Origin: Nocardia transvalensis
GTDB taxonomy: Bacteria; Actinomycetota; Actinomycetes; Mycobacteriales; Mycobacteriaceae
DNA: 64,000 nucleotides
Direction of reading: 5' to 3'
Assembly (NCBI RefSeq): GCF_015477765.1
Contig: NZ_JADLQQ010000011.1
Location: 186,001 to 250,000, forward strand
Below are positions 1 through 8,203 of this stretch, piece after piece (positions within the stretch are counted from its first letter, which is position 1; each line of letters begins with the position of its first letter). The notes under the pieces are model-generated. The model did not search any database. It saw only the letters and a list, made by a program, of their open reading frames with translations, and was not told the DNA's origin. Made by a program: the position numbers and the translations under genes.

Positions 1-412
1 TGATTTCGCGGCGCGGCTGAACAAGCTGTTCGAAACCGTGCATCCCCCGGGGCGTAAGCCGCACACCAACGCGGAGGTCGCTGCTGCATTGACAGCAGCC
101 GGGCATCCGATCTCGAAACCGTACCTCTCGCAGTTGCGGTCGGGACAACGGACCAACCCGTCCGACGAGACGGTGGCTGCGCTGGCGAAGTTCTTCAAGG
201 TCAAACCGGACTACTTCTTCAACGACATCTATGCCGCCAAGATCGACCACGATCTGGAGCTTCTGTCGCAGTTGCAGGGCTATGGGCTACGTCGGCTGTC
301 GAGTAGGGCCTTCGACCTCTCCGAAGAGTCGCAGAACCTCCTGACCTCGATGGCCGAGAAACTGCGGGCCAGCGAGGGTCTACCCGAGATTCCACCGGAC
401 GGCACGGAATAA
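1..412 (+). CDS. EspR-like helix-turn-helix DNA-binding protein, 5' end cut by window edge
   Basis: Predicted nucleoid-associated or XRE-type regulator resembling mycobacterial EspR (Rv3849). The reading frame is open from base 2. The codons before the first internal GTG (base 38) encode FAARLNKLFETV, which lines up with the EspR N-terminus FAARLNRLFDTV, so GTG 38 is not the true start and only a few residues are missing. An N-terminal HTH carries PYLSQLRSG and RTNPS, the EspR recognition-helix region, followed by a winged part and a C-terminal helical segment of the EspR dimerisation type. In M. tuberculosis EspR acts on ESX-1 and many cell-wall loci; target genes here are unknown. It ends just before a strong terminator and converges on the minus-strand operon. 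Confidence 0.8.
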   Translation, partial: DFAARLNKLFETVHPPGRKPHTNAEVAAALTAAGHPISKPYLSQLRSGQRTNPSDETVAALAKFFKVKPDYFFNDIYAAKIDHDLELLSQLQGYGLRRLSSRAFDLSEESQNLLTSMAEKLRASEGLPEIPPDGTE

Positions 413-427
413 GAAGTCCCACAAGGC

Positions 428-462
428 AACACAGTGCGGTGGTCTCGGAGCCGCACTGTGTT
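428..462 (+). terminator. Rho-independent terminator of the EspR-like gene
   Basis: A perfect 12-bp stem (428-439 with 451-462, arm AACACAGTGCGG) with an 11-nt loop lies 15 bp after the stop codon. It is followed by a T-rich tail (TGTTTTGG). Confidence 0.8.
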
Positions 463-473
463 TGTTTTGGGGT

Positions 474-504
474 TGAGACCGAAGCGCAGCCCGCTTCGGT
501 CTCA
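474..504. repeat. Second hairpin, perfect inverted repeat
   Basis: Perfect 12-bp inverted repeat (474-485 with 493-504, arm TGAGACCGAAGC) with a 7-nt loop, directly after the terminator. It has no T-tract, so it may be a back-up terminator or a structural element. Its role is unproven. Confidence 0.5.
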
Positions 505-844
505 GCCATGCCCGGGCACACACCCCTAGTGTGATCTTCGACTCGATACCGAGCGGTTGGGCGAATCTCCGGCGTCTTGTGAACCCGGCGAAAAACATGC
601 CGGGGTAAGGGTGCGGACACACGCCGGTGCGCATGCGGGGTGCAGGCCCCTAGCGCGCCGATGCGGGCTCGGTAGTCGACCGCGCCCAGGCCCGGCCGCC
701 GCGTCTGGGTGCAAGCCCGCTGCGCGCGGAATCAGAAGCCTCCGATGAGACACTCCACCGCGCAGGTCTGGCGCTAGGGCGGTTTCGCATGCCGGTGCAC
801 GGCCGGGCGACCGGTCGCACAGGGGCGGTAGGTACGCGGTGCGG
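505..844. other. Intergenic stretch without a supported gene
   Basis: No convincing coding frame, tRNA or riboswitch was recognised. A short GC hairpin (CCCGGC 584-589 with GCCGGG 599-604) is the only structure noted. The region separates convergent genes, so a promoter is not required. Confidence 0.4.
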
Positions 845-1864
845 TTAGCGGCCCTGGGGAGCGGCTTGGCGGTCGGGTGTGGTGTCGAAGGCTCGGGCTA
901 TGGCTTGGACCCAGCCGCGGGGGCTCAGGCCCTCGGGGGGTGCGATCCAGCGGGCATCGACGATGACGTCGCCGAGCGGGTTGCGGGCCCAGCGGGCGAC
1001 CTGTTCGGCCCGGTCGGTCACGGCGGACGGGGGTGGGCCGGCGGCCGCCAGCTCCACCCCGCCGCCGGACTGCAGATACAGCGCGTCCATGATCTGCGCC
1101 ACGTGGTCGGAAGCCTTCAGCTGGGTGGTGGAACCGGTCTGGTCGTGCGCCACCACTTCCGGGAAGCGCTTGATCATGGTCCGGTGCAGGGTCCTGATCT
1201 GTCGCAGCAGCAGGCGGGCCCGTGCCCACAGCTCGATCACGATCCAGACCGCGCCGACGGCGATCAGCAGGCTCGCCACCTGCCAGGCGGGCCAGAACCA
1301 GCCGGGCTCCCCCGGCCGGGCCTGCTCTCGGCCGGAGGCGAGACGACGGAGGGACAGCGCGGCCAGCACGCCGACCAGGATGGTTCCCGAGGTGTAGAGC
1401 GCAATGCCGCGCCCCAGCGCGGTCCAGTCCAGATTGCGCAGGCCGGTGACCGCGATGAACACGCAGCCGAGCAGCGTCGCCGCCCAGCCGAAGATGATCG
1501 ACCAGGCCAGGGTGACGGCGATGGCGATCAGGCCGGCGGCATAGATCAGCAGCGCGATCTGCCGCAGGTTGCGCCGCGACACCACCGGCCAGGCGGCCGC
1601 GGCCACCACCGAGGTGGCCACGGCGAACAACAGCCAGGCCGCGACCATCGCTCTGTCGCCGAGGTGTTGGCCCCGAATCCCGCGGGGCGCGAGGTGGTCC
1701 AGCGCCACCCCCACCTCGGGAATGGATACCGTCGCCGCCGCGGCCACGGCCGCGACCGCCACCACGATCGCGACCCGCGCCGTGGTGGCGGGCTTCACCA
1801 GCACGCGCCCGACACGCGCACCGGCCGCCACCCACACCAGCAGGGCCGTCAACCAGAAGGTCAT
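845..1864 (-). CDS. Multi-pass membrane protein, MAB_1171c/DUF6545-like
   Basis: About 339 residues with several hydrophobic segments in the first ~220 residues, then a soluble C-terminal part with the RAxxLxRxIRxLxR-type basic helix typical of the actinobacterial MAB_1171c (DUF6545) putative transporters. I chose ATG 1864 because GGAAGGA lies 6 nt upstream. The ATG at 1897 has no Shine-Dalgarno sequence and overlaps the upstream gene. It is the last gene of an operon after an ImmA/IrrE peptidase. Family members are, from general knowledge, often encoded next to XRE/ImmA-type genes, but no substrate or function is established. Family assignment is by resemblance only. Confidence 0.6.
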   Translation of the reverse strand: MTFWLTALLVWVAAGARVGRVLVKPATTARVAIVVAVAAVAAAATVSIPEVGVALDHLAPRGIRGQHLGDRAMVAAWLLFAVATSVVAAAAWPVVSRRNLRQIALLIYAAGLIAIAVTLAWSIIFGWAATLLGCVFIAVTGLRNLDWTALGRGIALYTSGTILVGVLAALSLRRLASGREQARPGEPGWFWPAWQVASLLIAVGAVWIVIELWARARLLLRQIRTLHRTMIKRFPEVVAHDQTGSTTQLKASDHVAQIMDALYLQSGGGVELAAAGPPPSAVTDRAEQVARWARNPLGDVIVDARWIAPPEGLSPRGWVQAIARAFDTTPDRQAAPQGR

Positions 1865-1880
1865 GCCGCGTCCTTCCCGG

Positions 1881-2393
1881 TCATCCCAGTGCCTCATCGA
1901 ATCGAAGGACCGAGACGCCTGCGCCCCGGTTGTTGAACACGCGCAGTCGGGTCATCAGCATGCTGGCAAAGGTCTCGGCCTCCCATTCGCACTGTTCGTC
2001 CTCGCCGTCGTCGACGATCTGCTGGTGCGCCCGCTGGCTCAGCATGTAGGCGATCAGATCGTCGGTGGCCTCGAGCGTCACGTCCGCGGCGGGTTCGCCC
2101 GGGTGGTCGAAGATGATGTGCCCGAGTTCGTGGGCGAGGGTGTGGTCGCGGCTGGGCAGGGCGGAGGCCAGCACGATCACATCCTTCTCCGGATAGCTGC
2201 GGCGCTGACCGCACACCCCCGGGCCGAGATGCGCACTGGCGATCTCGATAGGGCGGCGGCGCTCGGCCGAGATGGCCTGCACCACCTCGTCGAGGGTGGT
2301 GGCGTCGAAGTCGGCGGCCACCGCGCACACGGCGTCGACGGCGGCCGCGACCCGACGATAGGAACGGCTACTCTGCGCGCGACTCTCGGTCAT
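1881..2393 (-). CDS. ImmA/IrrE-type zinc metallopeptidase
   Basis: 170 residues. The zinc-peptidase motif HELGH lies at residues 88-92 and a downstream acidic helix (EWEAE around 137-141) can supply the third ligand, as in ImmA/IrrE proteins. ImmA cleaves the phage/ICE repressor ImmR, and the Deinococcus IrrE/PprI relative cleaves DdrO, so a regulatory protease role is plausible. The canonical partner is an HTH repressor. The nearest candidate is the EspR-like gene at 1-412, on the opposite strand and not in this operon. A GAGGGGG Shine-Dalgarno sequence precedes the ATG. The gene starts 11 bp after the repeat-protein gene. Confidence 0.75.
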   Translation of the reverse strand: MTESRAQSSRSYRRVAAAVDAVCAVAADFDATTLDEVVQAISAERRRPIEIASAHLGPGVCGQRRSYPEKDVIVLASALPSRDHTLAHELGHIIFDHPGEPAADVTLEATDDLIAYMLSQRAHQQIVDDGEDEQCEWEAETFASMLMTRLRVFNNRGAGVSVLRFDEALG

Positions 2394-2404
2394 CGGTTAC
2401 CCCC

Positions 2405-3622
2405 TCATGCCCTCGGTCCGAAGAACTCCGCACGCGCGGCATCGATGCGCGCCTGCGCTGCCGAGGCGCTCTGGAAGCTGACCGCACCGGATCCGGCCGC
2501 CGCCAGCGCCATGGCCGCCAGGCCACCGATCACCGTGAGCACTTTCACCGGGGGAAGCGGACTGTCGTCCGAGGTCGGCCGCACGTTCGGGCTCGGCTGG
2601 GCCTGCACGGGCGGCGCCGGGGCCGGGGCGGGCGGCGGCGGAGGAGGTGGTGGTGGAGGAGGTGGCGGCGCTGCAGCCGGGATGGGCGCAACGACTGCCG
2701 GGGGCGCGGGCACCGCGGGAGCCGGCGGCACGGGCACGGGCGGAACGACCGGCGGCGGTGCGGGCGTGACCGGCGGCGGCACCGGAACCGGTTGCAGAAG
2801 CAGCAGGAGCAGCAGAGGCGAGAGCACCGCCGCCGAACCGACGGCCGCCGAACCGGTTGCCGCCGAACCGGTCGCGGCCGACCCGATACCCGCGGAACCC
2901 ACTGCGGCGGAACCTGTTCCGAACAAGGTGGCCAGGGCCGAGCCGGTGGCCGAGCCCGTTCCGGCCAGGGCGGCCGAACCGGTGCCGAACAGCACGGCCA
3001 ACGCGGAACCGGCCGCCGAGCCGGTACCCGCCAATGCGGATCCGGTTGCGGAACCTGTGCCCGCGAGAGCGGAACCCGTTGCAGCACCGGCAGATCCGAC
3101 CGCGCCCGAGCCAGTGGCCAGTCCGGCCGAACCCGCACCGGCGGCGGCCGATCCGGTACCGGCGAGTGCCGATCCGGTCGTCGCACCGGCGGAACCCACT
3201 GCGGCAGAGCCGGTTCCACCGAGGGCGGAGCCCGTCGCGGCACAGGCCGAACCGACGGCCGCGGAGCCCGCCGCCGCCGAACCGGTGGCGGCCGATCCGA
3301 GCGCCGCCGACCCGGAGCCGAGCAATCCGGCCGAACCGGGATCGAGGATGGACGCCAAGCCCGCGAATCCGGCACCCGCGGCCGCGGGCGTCGATTGCGC
3401 GGAACCCGATCCGTCGGACGACGGTGCGGAAACCTGATCCGGCTGTTCCTCCGAGCCGACTCGGCCCGGTATGGCCAGCGGAGCGCCGTCGTCGGGGTCG
3501 CTGGGGGCGCACCGCGGGCACGGACCGTTGGGTTGAGCCTGCGCGGCGAGGGGCCCCAGCAGCCCGCAGCCGCCGACTATCCCGGCTGCTGCCACTACGC
3601 GCGCTATGCGACCTACGGTCAT
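2405..3622 (-). CDS. Secreted/anchored Gly-Ser-Ala and Pro repeat protein
   Basis: 405 residues, not matched to a named family. Layout: signal peptide (1-30, ending AQAQ); acidic spacer with CPRC (35-38); about 170 residues (95-265) of degenerate GSA repeats such as TGSAAxGSA; a seven-Leu run (270-276); a Pro-rich stretch (277-347) with 13 consecutive Pro; a hydrophobic segment (about 360-382); and a short Ala-rich tail. This suggests a surface-exposed stalk held by a C-terminal membrane helix. A very long open frame exists on the opposite strand, but the minus frame has the signal peptide and operon spacing. First gene of the operon with the metallopeptidase and membrane protein. Confidence 0.65.
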   Translation of the reverse strand: MTVGRIARVVAAAGIVGGCGLLGPLAAQAQPNGPCPRCAPSDPDDGAPLAIPGRVGSEEQPDQVSAPSSDGSGSAQSTPAAAGAGFAGLASILDPGSAGLLGSGSAALGSAATGSAAAGSAAVGSACAATGSALGGTGSAAVGSAGATTGSALAGTGSAAAGAGSAGLATGSGAVGSAGAATGSALAGTGSATGSALAGTGSAAGSALAVLFGTGSAALAGTGSATGSALATLFGTGSAAVGSAGIGSAATGSAATGSAAVGSAAVLSPLLLLLLLQPVPVPPPVTPAPPPVVPPVPVPPAPAVPAPPAVVAPIPAAAPPPPPPPPPPPPPAPAPAPPVQAQPSPNVRPTSDDSPLPPVKVLTVIGGLAAMALAAAGSGAVSFQSASAAQARIDAARAEFFGPRA

Positions 3623-3990
3623 GCGCTAAGCCTTCCCCTCATCCATCTACAGCGCAGATCTTCAACCCCGGTCGCTAGAAATCCGGGACTTTAGCGGATG
3701 CCGATCATCATAACTGCCAATTGTTTGCCCGCGCAGGTCGATCTTGTGAGCCGCCCCACTTTCGCCGGGCGACATGAATCACAGGAACGGTGCCGATCGG
3801 TTTGCGAAGAGCGCACCGGAAGCGAGGTGGCGCCGCATCGTGCGCAGCGCTGGGCAGGCGTCGCATCGGCTCCGGTTATCGCTGCTCGCACAGGGTTATT
3901 CGTTGCCGAGAGGCGATCGGATCGCCGCCGCGAGGGGAAGGGTGCGGCACCTTGCGCGATCCGGTCGGCGCGAGTCCGGAGCCGCCTCGA
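3623..3990. other. Intergenic stretch, presumed promoter region of the repeat-protein operon
   Basis: No coding frame with a plausible ribosome binding site was found. It lies between the repeat-protein start (minus strand) and the stop of the SDR gene, so it should hold the promoter of the repeat-protein operon. No operator was recognised. Confidence 0.35.
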
Positions 3991-4899
3991 TCAGCCCCCG
4001 TATACGGGCTCCGGCGGCGTCGCCTTGGCAATCAATTCGCGCACCACGGGACCCAGCTCAGCGGGCTCCCACCGCGCGCCTCGATCCACGGCCACCCCGT
4101 GCCGCCAGCCGTCGGCCAGGGCCACCTTGCCACCCTCCACCTCGAACATCCGGCCGGTCACCCCGGCCGAATCCGCACTGCCCAGCCACACCACCAGCGG
4201 CGAAACGTTCTCCGGGGCCATGGCGTCGAAGCCGTCCTCCGGCCTGGCCATCATGTCCGCGAAAACGGTCTCGGTCATGCGGGTGCGGGCGGCGGGGGCG
4301 ATGGCGTTCACGGTCACGCCGTAGCGCGCGAACTCCGCGGCGGCCGTGAGGGTCAGCCCCGCGATACCGGCCTTGGCGGCCGCATAGTTGCCCTGTCCGA
4401 CGCTGCCCTGCAGGCCCGCGCCGGAGCTGGTGTTGACGATGCGGGCATCGACCGGGCGACCGGCCTTGGCCTGCCCACGCCAATAGGCGGCGGCGTGACG
4501 CATGGTGGCGAAGTGGCCCTTGAGATGGACGCGGATGACCGCATCCCACTCCTCCTCGGCCAGGTTGACCAGCATGCGGTCGCGCACGATGCCCGCATTG
4601 TTCACCAGGACGTCCAGTCCGCCGAAGGTGTCGACGGCCTGCTGGATCAGCCGCTGCGCACCGGCCCAGTCGGCGACATCGTCGCCGTTGACCACGGCCT
4701 TGCCGCCCAACTCCAGGATCTCCTCGACGACCTGGGCCGCCGGGGAATCGCTGCGGCCGACGCCATCCAGTTCGGCACCCAGATCGTTGACCACCACATC
4801 GGCACCGGCCGCGGCGAAGGCCAGCGCGTGGGCGCGGCCGATACCGCGGCCCGCCCCGGTCACGATGACGGTCCGCCCGGCGCAGATCTTGTCAGCCAT
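3991..4899 (-). CDS. SDR family oxidoreductase (Rv3548c-like)
   Basis: 302-residue NAD(P)-dependent short-chain dehydrogenase. The cofactor motif TGAGRGIG is at 14-21, NNAG at 100-103, and the catalytic Tyr172-x3-Lys176. Size and position match Rv3548c of the KstR2 regulon, next to a second SDR and divergent from echA20. It is inferred to act on an oxidised or hydroxylated CoA ester from rings C/D; the substrate is unproven. It follows the upstream SDR by 6 bp, so both are one transcript from the KstR2 operator at 5715. Confidence 0.8.
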   Translation of the reverse strand: MADKICAGRTVIVTGAGRGIGRAHALAFAAAGADVVVNDLGAELDGVGRSDSPAAQVVEEILELGGKAVVNGDDVADWAGAQRLIQQAVDTFGGLDVLVNNAGIVRDRMLVNLAEEEWDAVIRVHLKGHFATMRHAAAYWRGQAKAGRPVDARIVNTSSGAGLQGSVGQGNYAAAKAGIAGLTLTAAAEFARYGVTVNAIAPAARTRMTETVFADMMARPEDGFDAMAPENVSPLVVWLGSADSAGVTGRMFEVEGGKVALADGWRHGVAVDRGARWEPAELGPVVRELIAKATPPEPVYGG

Positions 4900-4905
4900 G
4901 TTCTC

Positions 4906-5703
4906 TCATTTCGGTTGTGCTGCAGGGGTTTCGTTCGCGGTCGCCGCCGCCAGGAAGGCGGGGCGCTCACCACCGCCGTGCACCGTCAACGAGGCGCCGC
5001 TGACATAGGCGGCCAGCGGGGATGCCAGGAACGCGGCGACCCGGCCGATGTCCTCGGGCACCGCCAGGCGACCCAGCGGAACCGTCGCGGCCACGGCGGC
5101 CACGCCCGCCTCGTCGCCGTAGTGCAGATGACTGCTCTCGGTGTGCACCAGGCCCACCACGACCGAGTTCACCCGCACCTTCGGCGCCCACTCCACCGCC
5201 AGCGACCCGACCAGGCTGTCCAGACCCGCCTTCGCCGCACCGTAGGCCGCGGTGCCCGGTGAGGGACGGTGACCGCTGACGCTGGAGATCATCACGATCG
5301 ACCCACCACCGGGCTGGGTCTGCATCACCGCATTGGCGGCCTGCGAAACCAGCAGCGGCGCGAGCAGGTTCAATTCGACGATCTTGCTGTGAAAGTTGCG
5401 GCTGGCGGCGTCGGCCAGCGCGAACGGCGCGCCACCGGCGTTGTTGATCACGTGGTCCAGCCGGCCGTGGCGCCGCACTATCGCGTCGATCAGACCCCCG
5501 ACGGCCTCCCCGTCGCGCACATCGCAGGCCAGGAATTCGGCCGTGCGCCCGGAACTCTCGACGGGGACGTCGGCCGGGCGGCGCGCGCAGGTCACCACGG
5601 TCGCACCGGCATCCAGGAAGACGCTGCTGATACCGGCCCCGACACCCCGCACCCCGCCGGTGACCAGAACGACGGCCCCGGAGAGGTCCACTTCGATTGT
5701 CAC
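4906..5703 (-). CDS. SDR family oxidoreductase (Rv3549c-like)
   Basis: 265-residue short-chain dehydrogenase with GGVRGVG cofactor loop (a variant of TGxxxGxG), NNAG, and a YGAAK catalytic pair following SSVSG. GTG start at 5703. The KstR2 box lies only 11 bp upstream, so repressor binding would block this promoter directly. Co-transcribed with the next SDR. By synteny with Rv3549c it is part of rings-C/D sterol breakdown; the reaction is not established. Confidence 0.8.
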   Translation of the reverse strand: MTIEVDLSGAVVLVTGGVRGVGAGISSVFLDAGATVVTCARRPADVPVESSGRTAEFLACDVRDGEAVGGLIDAIVRRHGRLDHVINNAGGAPFALADAASRNFHSKIVELNLLAPLLVSQAANAVMQTQPGGGSIVMISSVSGHRPSPGTAAYGAAKAGLDSLVGSLAVEWAPKVRVNSVVVGLVHTESSHLHYGDEAGVAAVAATVPLGRLAVPEDIGRVAAFLASPLAAYVSGASLTVHGGGERPAFLAAATANETPAAQPK

Positions 5704-5714
5704 CGTGCTAACCT

Positions 5715-5728
5715 ACCAAGCACTTGCT
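5715..5728. promoter_or_regulatory. KstR2 operator between the SDR pair and echA20-ipdABC
   Basis: ACCAAGCACTTGCT matches the published KstR2 consensus AnCAAGnnCTTGnT at every fixed base. It sits in the 50-bp divergent gap and should control both directions, being released by HIP-CoA according to KstR2 biology. Confidence 0.85.
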
Positions 5729-5753
5729 TGTTTTGCCAACGAATGGACATGCG

Positions 5754-6518
5754 ATGGGGATCAACCGTCACACCGAGAGCGCGGGCATCGAAGTCGTCAC
5801 GATCGACTACCCGCCGGTCAACGCCCTGCCCACCGCCGGATGGTTCGCCGTGGCCGACGCGGTCCGCGGGGCCGGGCGCGATCCCGAGACCAAGGTGGTG
5901 GTGCTGCGGGCGGAGGGGCGCGGCTTCAATGCGGGCGTGGATATCAAAGAGATCCAGCGCAATTCGGGGCACCAGACGCTGATCGACGCCAACCACGGCT
6001 GCTACGAGGCATTTTCGGCGGTATACGAGTGTGCGGTGCCGGTGATCGCTGTTGTGCACGGGTTCTGCCTCGGCGGCGGGATCGGGCTGGTGGGCAATGC
6101 CGATGTCGTCGTCGCCTCCGATGATGCGACCTTCGGCCTGCCGGAGGTCGAGCGCGGAGCGTTGGGGGCGGCCACCCATCTGGCCCGGCTGGTGCCGCAG
6201 CATCTGATGCGGGCGCTGTTCTACACCGCGAGCACGGTCACCGCGCAACAGCTGTATCACTTCGGCTCGGTGTACCGGGTGGTGCCGCGGGCCGAATTGG
6301 ACTCGGCCGCTTTGGAAGTCGCCAAGAACATCGCCGCCAAAGACGGCCGGGTGATCCGGGCGGCCAAGCGGGCCCTGAACGGCATCGATCTCCAGGACGT
6401 GCATCGCAGCTACCGGTTCGAGCAGGGCTTCACCTTCGAACTGAATCTGGCGGGGGTGTCCGACGAGATCCGGGCCCGCTTCGACGAGGACCTGGCGGCC
6501 AAACGGGAGGGCAAGTGA
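5754..6518 (+). CDS. echA20: EchA20-like ring-opening hydrolase of the crotonase fold
   Basis: About 254 residues of the enoyl-CoA hydratase/isomerase superfamily. In M. tuberculosis EchA20 hydrolytically opens ring D of HIEC-CoA. The start at ATG 5754 is chosen because IEVVTIDYPPVNALP aligns with the EchA20 N-terminus; the TTG at 5724 lies inside the operator. RAEGRGFNAGVDIKE and FCLGGGIGLVGNAD form the CoA-binding and oxyanion-hole regions. First gene of the echA20-ipdA-ipdB-ipdC operon. Confidence 0.9.
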   Translation: MGINRHTESAGIEVVTIDYPPVNALPTAGWFAVADAVRGAGRDPETKVVVLRAEGRGFNAGVDIKEIQRNSGHQTLIDANHGCYEAFSAVYECAVPVIAVVHGFCLGGGIGLVGNADVVVASDDATFGLPEVERGALGAATHLARLVPQHLMRALFYTASTVTAQQLYHFGSVYRVVPRAELDSAALEVAKNIAAKDGRVIRAAKRALNGIDLQDVHRSYRFEQGFTFELNLAGVSDEIRARFDEDLAAKREGK

Positions 6519-6557
6519 GCGTGCAGGACCTGGCAGCTGGGCGGAAGGCAAGTGAGC

Positions 6558-7448
6558 ATGCGTGATAAGCGAATGACCCTGGACGAGGTGGTCGGCGAGC
6601 TGCGCAGCGGCATGACGATCGGCATCGGCGGGTGGGGGTCGCGGCGTAAGCCGATGGCGCTGGTGCGGGCGCTGCTGCGCTCGGAGGTCACCGATCTGAC
6701 CGTGGTCGCCTACGGCGGTCCGGATCTGGGGTTGCTGTGTTCGGCGGGCAAGGTGCGCAAGGCATACTACGGATTCGTTTCGCTCGATTCGGCGCCGTTC
6801 TACGATCCGTGGTTCGCCAAGGCACGCACCGACGGTGCGATCGTGGCCCGCGAAATGGACGAGGGCATGGTCAAGTGCGGGCTGCAGGCCGCGGCCGCAC
6901 GGCTGCCGTTCCTGCCGATCCGGGCCGGACTCGGTTCGGACGTGCCGAACTTCTGGGACGGTGAGCTGCGCACCGTCGAGTCCCCATACCCGGACGCCGA
7001 GGGGCGGGTCGAGACGCTGATCGCCATGCCCGCACTGACTTTGGACGCCGCCTTCGTGCACCTGGACCTGGGTGACAGGCACGGCAATGCCGCCTACACC
7101 GGCGTCGATCCCTACATGGACGATCTGTTCTGCCTGGCCGCCGAGCGCCGGTACCTGTCGGTGGATCGACTGGTCGATACCGACGAATTGGTGAAAGCCG
7201 TTCCGCAGCAGGCGATCATCCTCAACCGGATGATGGTCGACGGCGTGGTGGAGGTTCCGGGCGGCGCTCATTTCACGTTCTCCGGCAGCTACGGCCGTGA
7301 CGAGAAGTTCCAGCGCTACTACGTGGAGGCGGCCGCCGATCCCGAGGCGTGGGCGGCGTTCGAGGCCCGCTATCTGAATGTCTCCGAGGACGACTATCAG
7401 GCCGCCGTCCGGGAATTCGCCGCACAGCACAGTGAGGATCGCCGATGA
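6558..7448 (+). CDS. ipdA: IpdA, alpha subunit of the COCHEA-CoA hydrolase
   Basis: Family I CoA-transferase fold, about 296 residues. IpdAB of actinobacteria is reported to be a hydrolase that opens the last steroid ring (COCHEA-CoA) rather than a true transferase. RSGMTIGIGGWGSRRKPM and GGPDLGLLCSAGKV match IpdA closely. ATG 6558 fits the IpdA start MxDKR; GTG 6552 is two codons upstream. A direct repeat around GGCAAGTGAGC spans the echA20-ipdA junction (6513-6524 and 6551-6562). The stop overlaps ipdB by ATGA. Confidence 0.92.
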   Translation: MRDKRMTLDEVVGELRSGMTIGIGGWGSRRKPMALVRALLRSEVTDLTVVAYGGPDLGLLCSAGKVRKAYYGFVSLDSAPFYDPWFAKARTDGAIVAREMDEGMVKCGLQAAAARLPFLPIRAGLGSDVPNFWDGELRTVESPYPDAEGRVETLIAMPALTLDAAFVHLDLGDRHGNAAYTGVDPYMDDLFCLAAERRYLSVDRLVDTDELVKAVPQQAIILNRMMVDGVVEVPGGAHFTFSGSYGRDEKFQRYYVEAAADPEAWAAFEARYLNVSEDDYQAAVREFAAQHSEDRR

Positions 7449-8203
7449 CCGAGACCACCATCGCCACCCGAGCCGAGGTCTGCGCGGTCGCCTGCGCCGA
7501 AATCTTCCGGGGCGCCGGGGAAATCATGGCCAGCCCGATGTCGCCGATTCCGACCATCGGGGCGCGGCTGGCACGGCTGACGTTCGAGCCGGATCTGCTG
7601 ATCTCCGACGGCGAGGCGTTGTTCCTGGCCGAGGTGCCCGCGCTGGGAGCGAAAGCACCTGTGGAGGGCTGGATTCCATTCGGCAAGGTCTTCGATGTGG
7701 TGGCCTCCGGTCGCCGCCACGTCGTCATGGGCGCCAATCAGCTCGATCGCCACGGCAATCAGAACCTGTCGGCGTTCGGGGCGCTACAGCGGCCGAAGCG
7801 CCAGATGTTCGGCGTGCGTGGCGCGCCCGGCAATACGATCAATCACGCGACCAGCTATTTCGTGCCCCGGCACACCAAACGGGTGTTCTGCGACCGGGTC
7901 GATATCGTGTGCGGAATCGGTTACGACAAGGTCGATCCCGGCAATCCGGCCTATCGCTTCCATCATCTGCACCGGGTCGTGAGCAATCTGGGTGTCTTCG
8001 ATTTCGGCGGACCGGGCCATACGCTGCAGGCATTGTCGCTGCATCCGGGCGTCACTGCGGACGAGGTCGCCGAGAACACCTCGTTCGAGGTCGCTGGTCT
8101 GGAGACGACGCAGACCACCCGGTGGCCTACCGGGGAGGAGCTGCGCCTCATCCGTACGGCCTTGGATCCCAAGGGAATTCGAGACAGGGAGGTCGCGGCG
8201 TGA
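7445..8203 (+). CDS. ipdB: IpdB, beta subunit of the COCHEA-CoA hydrolase
   Basis: 252 residues of the CoA-transferase beta fold, partner of IpdA. The start overlaps the ipdA stop (ATGA), consistent with equimolar translation. EIMASPMSPIPTIGARLA and GANQLDRHGNQN are the recognisable blocks of IpdB. It acts late in C/D-ring degradation together with IpdA. The stop overlaps the ipdC start (GTGA). Confidence 0.92.
   Translation: MTETTIATRAEVCAVACAEIFRGAGEIMASPMSPIPTIGARLARLTFEPDLLISDGEALFLAEVPALGAKAPVEGWIPFGKVFDVVASGRRHVVMGANQLDRHGNQNLSAFGALQRPKRQMFGVRGAPGNTINHATSYFVPRHTKRVFCDRVDIVCGIGYDKVDPGNPAYRFHHLHRVVSNLGVFDFGGPGHTLQALSLHPGVTADEVAENTSFEVAGLETTQTTRWPTGEELRLIRTALDPKGIRDREVAA

Noticed and set aside
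505..844. Possible tRNA or cobalamin riboswitch
   Set aside because: Short hairpins and a GGTGCAAGCCC-like segment were seen, but no cloverleaf or riboswitch core could be assembled and no suitable gene lies downstream.
1569..3437. 622-codon plus-strand frame with AEPVA repeats
   Set aside because: It is antisense to the repeat protein, metallopeptidase and part of the membrane gene. Long open frames on the opposite strand are expected at this GC content and it has no signal peptide or ribosome binding site.
3623..3990. Small minus-strand ORF with several Cys (3691-3891)
   Set aside because: No ribosome binding site, no recognisable fold and Arg/Ser-rich composition like other shadow frames.
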